NCBI GenBank assembly: GCA_018402345.1
Contig: JAGYIV010000008.1
Span: 930,001 to 994,000, forward strand
Source of the DNA: Terrimicrobiaceae bacterium
GTDB taxonomy: Bacteria > Verrucomicrobiota > Verrucomicrobiia > Chthoniobacterales > Terrimicrobiaceae
Direction: 5' to 3'
Length of the DNA stretch: 64,000 nt
Below the pieces are notes generated by a model. That model had not been told where the DNA came from and searched no databases. It saw only the letters and a program-made list of their open reading frames with translations. Shown here one piece after another: positions 37,866 to 46,366 of the stretch. Every line of letters begins with the position of its first letter. Within the stretch, counting starts at the first letter, position 1. A program made the position numbers and the translations under genes.

Positions 37866-39905
37866 ATGTCCACATCCACGCGACTTTCCTTTCGTATCGA
37901 GGCCGAGGCCTTGGATTCTCGGGCCCGCGCGGCGGTGTTCCAGACGCTCCACGGCACGGTGCGCACACCGATTTTCATGCCGGTTGGCACGCAGGCCACA
38001 GTGAAGGCCCAGGATCCAGCCTCCCTCGAGGCAAGCGGTTCGCGCGTTCTTCTGGCTAATACCTACCATCTTCTGCTGCGGCCGGGGGCCGAGGTGTTCC
38101 GCAAGACGGGGGGAATCCACCGCTTCATGTCGTGGCCGCACTCGGTGCTGACCGATTCCGGAGGCTTCCAGATTTTTTCACTCCCCCACTCGCGAAGCAT
38201 GCGGGAGGAGGGGGCGGTTTTTCAAAGCTACCTTGACGGCCGCTCGATCCTGCTCAGCCCCGAAACAAGCATCGAAACCCAGATGGCGATCGGCAGCGAC
38301 ATCATGATGGCGCTCGATCAGTGTGTTCCATCCACCGTCGACGAACCCACCGCGCTGGCTGCCATGGAACTTACGCACCGGTGGGCGGCTCGAAGCCTCG
38401 CCGCGCGCGGGGATTCGCCACAGGCGATGTTTGGCATCGTGCAGGGGGCGCTGCATCCGGGGCTGAGGCGGGCCAGTGCTGATGCACTTTGCGCGATGGA
38501 ATTCGACGGCTTCGCGATTGGAGGCCTGGCCGTGGGCGAGGGAAAAAGCGAGCGCGAGGACACCTGCGAACTCACCGCCGCGCTCCTGCCTAGGAATCTG
38601 CCGCGCTACCTCATGGGCGTCGGCACGCCGCTCGACATCCTCGAGGCTGTGCACCGCGGGGTGGACATGTTCGATTGCATCATCCCCACGCAGGTCGCAC
38701 AGCGCGGCGGGGCGTTCACCTCGCGCGGCTATTTGCAATTGAGGCGGGGCGTTTACAAAACCTCCGAAAGCCCGCTTGATCCCGCCTGCTCTTGCCCGAC
38801 ATGCGCGCGTTACAGCCGCGCCTACCTCCACCACCTCACGAAATGCAAGGAGACGCTCGGCTGGCAACTCCTCGGACTGCACAATATTTTCTTCTACCAC
38901 CGCCTCATGGAGAACATCCGCTCGAGCATTCTCGCAGGCGCGTTTGCGGCTTTTCGCCGGGCTCACCGCGAGACGCTTCTGGCGGATGACCTCGACAATC
39001 CTGTGACGCCGATGCGGCGGAACGCCCCGCGAAAGCTGACGCGCGGCGCCTACCGCATCCATACGGCGATCGAGGGGTTTTCCAGCATTCTTCACGAGGC
39101 CTCTGGCGAGATCATGCACTCGCGCACGGCGCCGATGGACGAGGCGCGGCGGCTTTATGTCGAGCAATCCCGGTTGGGCGAACGCTTGGCTCCGGTGGAT
39201 GGCTCGAGTGAGGTGGTGGTATGGGATGTCGGCCTTGGTGCAGGGGCGAATGCGATGGCCGCGATCGAGTGCTACGAGGCGGCGGTTGCGGGGGGCGTGC
39301 GCCCGATGCGCATTGTCAGTTTCGAGAACGATCTCGACTCGCTGAGGCTGGCTTTCAAAAACAGCGACCTCTTCCCCTACCTGCGGCACGGGGGACCGGC
39401 GGGCATTTTGAAATCCGGCGTCTGGCATTCGAAAACACATGCGGGCCTCAGCTGGGAGCTTCTCGAAGGCGATTTCCTCGAACACCTCCACCGCGCCCCG
39501 GCGCCCGATCTTGTGTTTTACGACATGTTCTCGGGGAAAACGTGCGCGTCGGCATGGACCACAGAAGCGTTTCGGCAAATCCGCGCGGCTTGCGGGGCTG
39601 GCGATGTCGAGTTGTTCACTTACACCTGCTCCACCGCGTCGCGCGTGGCGATGCTCGCGGCGGGATTCCAAGTAGCGCGGGGCCGCAATGCTGGTGAGAA
39701 GCTCGAGACCACTATCGCCTGCACCTCGTTGGCGTTGGCGAGGGCTCGAGGGCGAGATGTGCTGGGTGCGGATTGGCTCGCCAAGTGGGAGCGCTCGGCG
39801 GCGAAATTTCCCGCCGATCTGCCCGTGGAGGAACGGCCCGCTTTCGAGGAACTCATCCGCTCGCTCCCGCAATTCCTCGCACTGGTTCCGCCGCCAACGC
39901 CATGA
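37866..39905 (+). CDS. tgt: tRNA-guanine transglycosylase fused to an MnmC-like methyltransferase domain
   Basis: A 679-aa two-domain protein. Residues 1 to about 375 are bacterial Tgt, which swaps G34 for preQ1 in tRNA: TPIFMPVGTQATVKA, LTDSGGFQIFSL with the active-site Asp, GIVQGALHPGLRRASA, IGGLAVGEGKSE, CIIPTQVAQRGGAFTSRG, and zinc ligands CSCPTC plus His in LLGLHNIFFYH. Residues from about 400 form a SAM-dependent methyltransferase like the MnmC(C)/DUF752 module: VVVWDVGLGAGANAMAAIEC (SAM loop), IVSFENDLDSLRLAF, LVFYDMFSGKTCASAWTTEA and LFTYTCSTASRVAMLAAGF. ATG 37866 precedes the Tgt fold; an upstream frame to 37791 is unlikely. Confidence 0.92.
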   Translation: MSTSTRLSFRIEAEALDSRARAAVFQTLHGTVRTPIFMPVGTQATVKAQDPASLEASGSRVLLANTYHLLLRPGAEVFRKTGGIHRFMSWPHSVLTDSGGFQIFSLPHSRSMREEGAVFQSYLDGRSILLSPETSIETQMAIGSDIMMALDQCVPSTVDEPTALAAMELTHRWAARSLAARGDSPQAMFGIVQGALHPGLRRASADALCAMEFDGFAIGGLAVGEGKSEREDTCELTAALLPRNLPRYLMGVGTPLDILEAVHRGVDMFDCIIPTQVAQRGGAFTSRGYLQLRRGVYKTSESPLDPACSCPTCARYSRAYLHHLTKCKETLGWQLLGLHNIFFYHRLMENIRSSILAGAFAAFRRAHRETLLADDLDNPVTPMRRNAPRKLTRGAYRIHTAIEGFSSILHEASGEIMHSRTAPMDEARRLYVEQSRLGERLAPVDGSSEVVVWDVGLGAGANAMAAIECYEAAVAGGVRPMRIVSFENDLDSLRLAFKNSDLFPYLRHGGPAGILKSGVWHSKTHAGLSWELLEGDFLEHLHRAPAPDLVFYDMFSGKTCASAWTTEAFRQIRAACGAGDVELFTYTCSTASRVAMLAAGFQVARGRNAGEKLETTIACTSLALARARGRDVLGADWLAKWERSAAKFPADLPVEERPAFEELIRSLPQFLALVPPPTP

Positions 39906-39968
39906 GCCACCCCTGCCCGAATTCCCCGGCACGGAAAATTTTCATGTTCACAGGCACTGGAATCGACT

Positions 39969-39983
39969 TAGATTCGTAATCTA
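39969..39983. promoter_or_regulatory. Short palindrome upstream of ctaD
   Basis: TAGATT-CGT-AATCTA is a perfect 6-bp inverted repeat centred about 30 bp before the ctaD start codon, in an AT-rich pocket. It could be an operator or overlap the promoter -10 region. No regulator is identified. Confidence 0.3.
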
Positions 39984-40005
39984 TTTCCAAACTCAGCAAA
40001 CTGCC

Positions 40006-41769
40006 ATGACAGCCACCACTGCAGACACCCAAACAACAGAGCAGCACGCCCACCACGATCACGAGGTTGGCTTTTTCCGCAAATACCTCTGGACCTACGA
40101 TCACAAAATGATTGGGCTCCAATACCTCTGGACGGCCCTCGCGTTTCTTTTCATCGGCGGCGCGCTCGCCCTCGGTGTCCGCTGGCAGCTCGGTTACCCC
40201 GGCGCGGTGGTGCCGCTCATCGGCCAATTGCTGCCCGAAACAGTGGCGATCGACGGTTCGATCATTCCCGGTGGCTATAACATGCTGGTCACGATGCACG
40301 CTACCGTCATGGTGTTTTTCGTGGTCATGCCGTTGCTGATCGGTGCGTTTGGCAACTACCTGATTCCCCTTCAAATCGGCGCCGGCGACATGGCGTTTCC
40401 GCTCCTGAATGAGTTGAGCTACTGGCTTTATGTCCTCTCGGGCGTGATTCTCATGGCCGCCTTCTTCGTTCCCGGCGGCGCACCCGGCACCGGCTGGACC
40501 GCCTACGCCCCGCTCAGTTCAGTGGCGGCATACAATGGAACACAAATCGGCCAGAGTCTTTGGGGAGTAGCTCTTTTTGTTAATGGTCTCTCCTCGATCG
40601 CCGGCGCGACAAACTACATCACGACTATTGTGAACATGCGCGCTCCGGGCATGTCGATGTTCCGCATGCCGCTCACGGTTTGGTCGCTGTTCATCACGGC
40701 GATCCTTCTGATTCTCGCGGTGCCGGTGCTCTCCGCGGCCGCTGCGATGCTTTTCGCCGACCTGAATTTCGGCACCAGCTTCTTTTCTCCAGCTGGTGGC
40801 GGCCAACCGCTCCTCTGGCAGCACCTCTTCTGGTTCTTCGGCCACCCCGAAGTTTACATCATGATTCTCCCGGCGATGGGCCTCACCTCTGAAATCCTCG
40901 CCGTTTTCTCACGCAAGCCGGTCTTCGGCTACAAGGCCATGGTCTACGCGATGATCGCGATCGGATTCCTCGGCTTTGTCGTCTGGGGCCACCACATGTT
41001 CGTCAGCGGCATGAACCTCACCCTCAGCGCGGCTTTCTCCGTCTCGACCATGGTCATCGCCGTGCCATCCGCGATCAAGACGTTCAACTGGATGGGCACC
41101 GTGTGGCGTGGATCGATCGAGTTCACCACAGCGATGTGCTTCGCGCTGGCGTTTGTGTCGATGTTCGTGATCGGTGGATTGAGCGGCATTTTCATGGCCT
41201 CGACCCCAGTCGACCTGTTCGTGCACCACACCTACTTCATCGTCGCCCACTTCCACTACGTGCTCTTCGGCGGCAGTATCTTTGCGATCTTCGGGGCACT
41301 TTACTTCTGGTTCCCGAAAATGTTCGGCCGCATGCTCGACGAGACGCTCGGCAAGTGGCATTTCTTTCTGACGTTGATTTTCTTCAACCTCGCCTTCTTC
41401 CCGATGCACAATCTTGGACTCGGCGGCATGATGCGACGGATCGCCGACCCGATGGTCTACGAGCACCTTCGCCAACTCCAACCGCTGAACCAACTTTGCA
41501 CGATTGGAGCAATCGGCCTCGGGTTCACCACATTCATCTTCATCTGGAATGTCATCCGCTCCTTGCGTAGCGGTGAAAAAGCGCCAAACAACCCTTGGCA
41601 CGCCAACACTCTCGAGTGGACGGTGCCCTCGCCTCCCGGCCATGGCAACTTCCCTAAAACGCCTGTTGTTTACCACGGCCCTTACGAATACAGCGTGCCT
41701 GGCATCGACAAGGATTATCTCCCGCAAACCGAACCGGCGCCCGCCACGGCTCGTCTCGAGTCTCACTGA
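40006..41769 (+). CDS. ctaD: Heme-copper oxidase subunit I
   Basis: Catalytic subunit of an aa3/caa3-type cytochrome oxidase; 587 aa, twelve hydrophobic helices. Metal ligands are visible: His in NMLVTMHATVMVFFVVMPLL (low-spin heme), the CuB motif WFFGHPEVYIMILPAMG with the His-Tyr pair, WGHHMFVSG (two CuB histidines), and HHTYFIVAHFHYVLFGG for the heme histidines. The N-terminus is His-rich. The true start is ATG 40006, inside a longer open frame. It heads the operon with ctaA and ctaB; no subunit II gene is adjacent. Confidence 0.96.
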   Translation: MTATTADTQTTEQHAHHDHEVGFFRKYLWTYDHKMIGLQYLWTALAFLFIGGALALGVRWQLGYPGAVVPLIGQLLPETVAIDGSIIPGGYNMLVTMHATVMVFFVVMPLLIGAFGNYLIPLQIGAGDMAFPLLNELSYWLYVLSGVILMAAFFVPGGAPGTGWTAYAPLSSVAAYNGTQIGQSLWGVALFVNGLSSIAGATNYITTIVNMRAPGMSMFRMPLTVWSLFITAILLILAVPVLSAAAAMLFADLNFGTSFFSPAGGGQPLLWQHLFWFFGHPEVYIMILPAMGLTSEILAVFSRKPVFGYKAMVYAMIAIGFLGFVVWGHHMFVSGMNLTLSAAFSVSTMVIAVPSAIKTFNWMGTVWRGSIEFTTAMCFALAFVSMFVIGGLSGIFMASTPVDLFVHHTYFIVAHFHYVLFGGSIFAIFGALYFWFPKMFGRMLDETLGKWHFFLTLIFFNLAFFPMHNLGLGGMMRRIADPMVYEHLRQLQPLNQLCTIGAIGLGFTTFIFIWNVIRSLRSGEKAPNNPWHANTLEWTVPSPPGHGNFPKTPVVYHGPYEYSVPGIDKDYLPQTEPAPATARLESH

Positions 41770-41779
41770 TCCGCTCCTC

Positions 41780-42826
41780 ATGGCAGAAGGAACACACAGT
41801 GTCCCCCTGCGCCGCGTTGCGCTTCACGCTTGGGCGATATGCACGCTTGGGATGACGTTTATTTTGCTTTTCAGCGGAGGAATCGTCACCTCCAAAGGGG
41901 TCGGCATGTCCGTGCCTGATTGGCCGACGACCTACGGCTACAACATGTTCCTGTTCCCGATCTCCGGTTGGGTTGGGGGGATTTTTTACGAGCACAGCCA
42001 TCGCCTGATCGCCTCTGTGGTGGGCTTGATGACCATGATTCTTGCGGCCTCGATGCTAAGTTGTGAACCGCGGCGCTGGGTAAAAACCCTTGGAGTGGTG
42101 GCGTTTTTTGCCGTCTGTATTCAAGGCCTGCTTGGCGGCATGCGCGTGTCGCTTTTCAAGGACGAACTTGGCATCTTCCATGGCATGCTGGCCCAGTCGT
42201 TCTTCTGCCTCTTGGGAATCATCACGATCGCCACCAGTCCGCGGTTCATTCGTGGCGGGTGGGATGTTTTTCTGCCCGACTCCATGTTGAGGAACATGGT
42301 GGTGGTGGCCACGGGCTTGATCTTCTTACAACTTGGACTCGGAGCTACGATGCGCCACGAGCATGCCGGCCTGTCGATCCCCGATTTTCCGCTGGCTTAC
42401 GGGGAAATCCTTCCAGACACCTCGCCGGACCGCATCACCGAGATCAACAACGCGAGGGTTCTGGACAACCAAGTGCCCACAACGGCTACGCAAATCTGGA
42501 TTCAAATGGCCCACCGGGGGATGGCTGTTGTGATTCTTTGCCTTGTGGCCGCTGTCGCAGTCCGCTCCTGGGGTGGAGTCTCGCACCGAAGTGCGGCGTT
42601 GTGGTGCTCGGTGTGGCTCGCCATGATTCTGCTGCAAGTGGCACTTGGCGCGTGGACGATCTGGTCGAACAAGGCAGCCGACGTGGCCACGGCCCACATG
42701 GCACTGGGAGCCCTCTCGCTCATTGCAGGAGTGATTTTGAGCTTCCACTTGTGGCGGGGCACCCAGGCATTCCGGTTTATTGCTCCTGATACCCGGGCTG
42801 CGAAGGTTTATTCCGTCGTGGCATGA
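41780..42826 (+). CDS. ctaA: Heme A synthase
   Basis: COX15/CtaA, a 348-aa membrane enzyme oxidising heme O to heme A for the oxidase. Eight hydrophobic segments and the conserved histidine sites are seen: YEHSHRLIASVVGL, GIFHGMLAQSFFCLLG, QMAHRGMAVVILC and ATAHMALGALSLI. The typical GGIVTSKGVGMSVPDWPTTY stretch is near the N-terminus. It starts 10 bp after ctaD and overlaps ctaB by 4 bp. Confidence 0.95.
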   Translation: MAEGTHSVPLRRVALHAWAICTLGMTFILLFSGGIVTSKGVGMSVPDWPTTYGYNMFLFPISGWVGGIFYEHSHRLIASVVGLMTMILAASMLSCEPRRWVKTLGVVAFFAVCIQGLLGGMRVSLFKDELGIFHGMLAQSFFCLLGIITIATSPRFIRGGWDVFLPDSMLRNMVVVATGLIFLQLGLGATMRHEHAGLSIPDFPLAYGEILPDTSPDRITEINNARVLDNQVPTTATQIWIQMAHRGMAVVILCLVAAVAVRSWGGVSHRSAALWCSVWLAMILLQVALGAWTIWSNKAADVATAHMALGALSLIAGVILSFHLWRGTQAFRFIAPDTRAAKVYSVVA

Positions 42827-43713
42827 AATCGACCGCCGCCGCGTCAGCATCCCAATCGCAGGGACTGGTGGACGACGTGCTTGTTCTGGTCAAGGCTCGA
42901 TTGTCGTTTTTGGTTCTGATCACGACTTTGGTCGGATTTCTCTTGGGCTGGCGCGGGCCGATCAATTGGGTTCTTATGGGGGCAACCTTGCTTGGCACGG
43001 CCCTATGTGCTGCGGGTGCGGCAGCGCTGAACCAGTGGTGGGAACGCGAGGGAGATGCAAAAATGAAACGCACCAGTTCGCGCCCGGTGCCCGCCGGTAG
43101 AATCCAAGCGACCGACGCACTCATGTTCGGCTTGTTTTTCTCGGTGACTGGTATTGCCATTTTGGCCCTCTTCGCGAATGCCAGCGCTGCGTTTCTCGCA
43201 TTCGCCACGATCGCCATTTATATCCTCGTCTACACCCCGATGAAGCGAATCAGTTCGCTGAACACGCTGGTGGGAGCGGTGCCCGGCGCCCTGCCTCCGC
43301 TCATCGGTTGGATGGCCGCCCGGGGACATTACGAACTCGAGGGATGCCTGCTTTTTGCAATCCTGTGGTTTTGGCAAATGCCCCACTTTCTGGCGATCGC
43401 CTGGATGTATCGCGAGGACTACGCCAAGGGCGGTTGTGTCATGATCACCGCGGGGGACCCCGAAGGATTCGCCACATCGCGGCAGGCGTTTTTTTATGCG
43501 CTTTGTCTCCTGCTTGTGACTCTCCTGCCAGGCGTGATGGGCTATAATTCGCCAGTCTGGTTCTTTTGCGCCTTGGCGATGGGGCTTGCCTTTGCAGGGT
43601 TTGCGTTTGTCTTCATGCGCCGCCGCGACAATGCCTCCGCGAGGGCATTGTTTTTCTCCTCGATTCTCTACCTGCCCCTGCTCCTCGGTCTTCTTGTTCT
43701 GACAAAGAAATGA
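42823..43713 (+). CDS. ctaB: Protoheme IX farnesyltransferase
   Basis: UbiA-family enzyme making heme O from heme b and farnesyl diphosphate; 296 aa. Motifs are VLVKARLSFLVLITTLVGF, the Asp-rich NQWWEREGDAKMKRTSSRPV, YTPMKRISSLNTLVGAVPGA and WFWQMPHFLAIAWMYREDYA. It overlaps both neighbours by 4 bp (ATGA), so it belongs firmly to the oxidase operon. Confidence 0.96.
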   Translation: MKSTAAASASQSQGLVDDVLVLVKARLSFLVLITTLVGFLLGWRGPINWVLMGATLLGTALCAAGAAALNQWWEREGDAKMKRTSSRPVPAGRIQATDALMFGLFFSVTGIAILALFANASAAFLAFATIAIYILVYTPMKRISSLNTLVGAVPGALPPLIGWMAARGHYELEGCLLFAILWFWQMPHFLAIAWMYREDYAKGGCVMITAGDPEGFATSRQAFFYALCLLLVTLLPGVMGYNSPVWFFCALAMGLAFAGFAFVFMRRRDNASARALFFSSILYLPLLLGLLVLTKK

Positions 43714-43832
43714 AAATCACACCGCGCTCGAAAAATCTCCTCCTCATGGCGGTCCTGTGGGTTTTTGCTATTTCACTCACAGTAGTTGTTCTGATACTCA
43801 TGAACCTCCGCGGCCCCTATCAGGCGCCCTGA
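43710..43832 (+). CDS. 40-aa single-helix membrane protein of the oxidase operon
   Basis: A short gene whose ATG overlaps the ctaB stop (ATGA). The product has a basic start (MKITPRSKN), one membrane helix (LLLMAVLWVFAISLTVVVLI) and a short tail (LMNLRGPYQAP). The size and place suggest a small accessory oxidase subunit or assembly factor, comparable in layout to CcoQ/CtaF-like small subunits, but no homology is claimed. Confidence 0.7.
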   Translation: MKITPRSKNLLLMAVLWVFAISLTVVVLILMNLRGPYQAP

Positions 43833-43864
43833 TCCGATTTTCCAACCAACCCAACACACGCTCC

Positions 43865-44488
43865 ATGTCCACTGCAGCCATCGCCCACGATTCCCACGGC
43901 CACGGGGGGGCCTCGCACGCCGTCGCCAAATTCGGCATGATTATGTTTCTCCTCTCCGAGGCCATGCTCTTCGCCGGCCTCCTTGGCGGATACTTCGTTC
44001 TCCGCTGGTCGGAAAACGGCTTCCCTTGGCAGGCGGGCCACGCCTGGCCGCCGGATGCCGCCTATGCCGCGCTGCCGGTGTTCCTCACCACCGTCAATAC
44101 GATCTTCCTCCTCGCGAGCAGTGTCACATTCCACTTGGCGGAGGGGTCCGTCATGAAAGGAAAATCAGGCTTGGGTTGGCTTTTCATCACGATCGCCCTC
44201 GGTTCGATCTTCGTCGGCATCCAATGCTACGAATGGTGGCACCTGCACAATGAAGGCCTCTGGTTCAACACCGGCGGCGTCTACGGATCGAGCTTCTTTG
44301 TCATCACCGGATTCCACGGCTTGCACGTGGTCGTTGGCGTGTTGTTGATTGTCTGGTGTTTCCTGCGTCAGCTCTTCACCCGCTGCTTCACCCCGACACA
44401 CCATCCAGCATTGGCGAATGTGGCTCTCTACTGGCACTTCGTCGATGTTGTCTGGATCGTGGTTCTCACGCTCCTCTATTATGTCTGA
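43865..44488 (+). CDS. ctaE: Cytochrome c oxidase subunit III
   Basis: A 207-aa membrane subunit with five hydrophobic helices. Typical stretches are KFGMIMFLLSEAMLFAGLLG, the conserved ITGFHGLHVVVGVLLIVWCF and ALYWHFVDVVWIVVLTLLYY. The His/Gly-rich N-terminus (AIAHDSHGHGGASH) resembles that of CtaD. ATG 43865 follows the 40-aa gene by 32 bp and its stop overlaps the sco start. Confidence 0.95.
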   Translation: MSTAAIAHDSHGHGGASHAVAKFGMIMFLLSEAMLFAGLLGGYFVLRWSENGFPWQAGHAWPPDAAYAALPVFLTTVNTIFLLASSVTFHLAEGSVMKGKSGLGWLFITIALGSIFVGIQCYEWWHLHNEGLWFNTGGVYGSSFFVITGFHGLHVVVGVLLIVWCFLRQLFTRCFTPTHHPALANVALYWHFVDVVWIVVLTLLYYV

Positions 44489-45128
44489 CGGCACCCCGCG
44501 CCGGGGGATTTCCCCCCTCGGTTGGGTGGTGGCATTCACCGTGGCGGCTGTTGCGCTCGCGGCCGCCTACATCAGCCTGAAATCGACTCCGCCGAGGCCA
44601 CTCCCGCCCCATCTCGAAAAGATTTCAAAAGTCCCGGCGTTCAGCATCAACGACCAGACAGGAAAGCCGCTCACCCTCGACGACCTGCAAGGGAAAATCT
44701 GGGTTGCGAATTTCATCTTCACACGCTGCAAGGGCCCGTGTCCGCTCATCACACAGCGCATGGCGGATTTGAACACCAAGCTTGGCAAGGTCCGTGACAA
44801 GGTGGTGTTGGTTTCGTTCAGCGTCGATCCGGGCCACGACACGCCAGAGGTGCTTGCCCAATACGGCGCCGCCCAAGGAGCAAGTCCCGAAAGCTGGAAA
44901 TTCCTCGCTCCCACGCAAGAGGACATCGACTCCATCATCGTGAAAGGTCTCCTCCAGCCTGTCTCAAAGGAGCCCGACGGCACGGTAGCCCACTCCTCGC
45001 GCTTCGTGCTTGTCGATGCCGACGGATGGCTCCGCGGCTACCAGGACGGAGTCGACCCCGAGGTTGTGCAAAAGCTCATGGTGGACATCGGCGATCTCCT
45101 GCAGGAAAATACACCCGACAAGAAATGA
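44481..45128 (+). CDS. SCO1/SenC copper chaperone
   Basis: Membrane-anchored thioredoxin-fold protein delivering copper to the CuA site of cytochrome oxidase; 215 aa. One N-terminal helix (LGWVVAFTVAAVALAAAYI), then the copper site with the CxxxC of TRCKGPCPLITQRM and the distal His of VAHSSRFVLVDADG. SVDPGHDTPEVLAQYG is also typical. It overlaps the 3' end of ctaE by 8 bp. Presence of a CuA chaperone implies a subunit II somewhere, although none is in this operon. Confidence 0.94.
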   Translation: MSDGTPRRGISPLGWVVAFTVAAVALAAAYISLKSTPPRPLPPHLEKISKVPAFSINDQTGKPLTLDDLQGKIWVANFIFTRCKGPCPLITQRMADLNTKLGKVRDKVVLVSFSVDPGHDTPEVLAQYGAAQGASPESWKFLAPTQEDIDSIIVKGLLQPVSKEPDGTVAHSSRFVLVDADGWLRGYQDGVDPEVVQKLMVDIGDLLQENTPDKK

Positions 45129-45364
45129 AACACCACCTCGTCCTTGCTATTATCCTGTCCCAGATCCCACAAGCTTTGGCGTGCGTCGGTTGCCGCCAAC
45201 CCGGCACTACAGGGCCTATCGAGCCACAGACCATCACCGCCGGTATCGCCCTCTCCTGGGGAGTCCTCGGCATGCTGGCCATCGTGTTAGCGATCATCGG
45301 AAGCATGACATATTACATCGTCTCCACCTGCAAGCGCCTGGACCGCGCGCGCAACACTCAATGA
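45125..45364 (+). CDS. Small exported/membrane protein with CVGC motif
   Basis: A 79-aa protein, ATG overlapping the sco stop. A signal-like start (HHLVLAIILSQIPQALA) is followed at once by CVGCRQPGT and one membrane helix (LSWGVLGMLAIVLAIIGSMT). The CxxC just after the predicted cleavage point could bind copper or heme, or carry a lipid if the first Cys is a lipobox. Co-transcription with sco and the DUF420 gene suggests a role in oxidase assembly; no family recognised. Confidence 0.72.
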   Translation: MKHHLVLAIILSQIPQALACVGCRQPGTTGPIEPQTITAGIALSWGVLGMLAIVLAIIGSMTYYIVSTCKRLDRARNTQ

Positions 45365-45795
45365 GCGTCTCGGATCTTCCGGCGCTCAATGCCGGGTTGA
45401 ATGCCATCGCCACGATGCTTCTTCTTGCAGGGTTTATTTGCATAAAAACAGAGCGCAAAATCGCCCATCGTTACTGCATGCTCGGGGCATTTGGGGTTTC
45501 CTGCGTGTTTTTGTTTTTTTATGTTCTCCATAAAATTTTAGTTCAAGGAGTCCACACGCCTTTCGGCGGCGAGGGCCTCTGGCGCACGTTTTATTACGGC
45601 ATGCTTGTGTCCCACATCATTCTGGCCATTGTCATCGTGCCATTGATTCTTGTGACGATGACCCACGCGCTCAAAGGCGCTTTTGAACGCCACCGTGCTT
45701 GGGCCAAGTGGACATTCCCGCTCTGGTTCTACGTCTCCGTGACTGGCGTGCTTGTGTATTTCATGCTTTATCAGTGGTTCCCCAAAGCCGCGTGA
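45361..45795 (+). CDS. DUF420 membrane protein
   Basis: A 144-aa protein with four membrane helices, of the DUF420/CtaM-like group found in oxidase clusters. It begins DLPALNAGLNAIATMLLLAG, then KIAHRYCMLGAFGVSCVFLF, FYYGMLVSHIILAIVIVPLI and WTFPLWFYVSVTGVLVYFML, with conserved histidines in the helices. Homologues (CtaM) help assemble aa3 oxidase. ATG overlaps the preceding stop (ATGA). Confidence 0.9.
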   Translation: MSVSDLPALNAGLNAIATMLLLAGFICIKTERKIAHRYCMLGAFGVSCVFLFFYVLHKILVQGVHTPFGGEGLWRTFYYGMLVSHIILAIVIVPLILVTMTHALKGAFERHRAWAKWTFPLWFYVSVTGVLVYFMLYQWFPKAA

Positions 45796-45799
45796 GGCC

Positions 45800-46366
45800 A
45801 TGCCGCACCCGCCCGACCTGCCAATTCACACCGTCCGAGATCGCAAGGTCATTCTGGATGCCGACCTCGCCGCCATCTACGGCGTGCCGACCAAGGCCCT
45901 CAATCAAGCCGTCCGTAGAAACGGCGACCGCTTCCCGGAGGACTTTGCGTTCCAGCTAACCAAAGAGGAGTTTCAATTTTTAAGGTCACAAATTGTTACC
46001 TTAAAGAAAGCGGGACCAGGGCAGCATCCCAAATACCTTCCCATCGCCTTCACCGAGCACGGCGCACTCATGGCCGCAAATCTCCTCAAAAGCCCCGAGG
46101 CGGCACGCATGAGCGTCTTTGTCGTTCGCGCGTTCGTGAAGCAACGCGAACTCCTCATGGCACAGACCGACGTGCTCAAACGCCTCGCCGAAATTGACGC
46201 CCGCCTGCTCGAGCACGATACCGCCCTCCGCACGATTTGGCGCGAGATTCAGCCACTCCTCGTTCCCACCACCGCTCCGGACAAACCTGAGATCGGTTTC
46301 CATGTCCGCGAGGACAACACCGCCTACCACGTGAAACCCAAGCCCCGCCCCTCAAAAAAATCATGA
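45800..46366 (+). CDS. ORF6N-domain DNA-binding protein
   Basis: A 188-aa protein with an N-terminal ORF6N domain (about residues 8-95): IHTVRDRKVILDADLAAIYG, VPTKALNQAVRRNGDRFPED, FAFQLTKEEF and YLPIAFTEHGALMAANLL. The rest is helical with a possible coiled coil around MAQTDVLKRLAEIDARLLEH. ORF6N domains are typical of phage and mobile-element regulators. It starts only 4 bp after the DUF420 gene, so it is probably expressed with the oxidase operon, which is odd. Confidence 0.88.
   Translation: MPHPPDLPIHTVRDRKVILDADLAAIYGVPTKALNQAVRRNGDRFPEDFAFQLTKEEFQFLRSQIVTLKKAGPGQHPKYLPIAFTEHGALMAANLLKSPEAARMSVFVVRAFVKQRELLMAQTDVLKRLAEIDARLLEHDTALRTIWREIQPLLVPTTAPDKPEIGFHVREDNTAYHVKPKPRPSKKS

Noticed and set aside
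39688-40005. Upstream extension of ctaD overlapping tgt
   Set aside because: The frame runs through tgt coding sequence; the oxidase N-terminus begins at ATG 40006.
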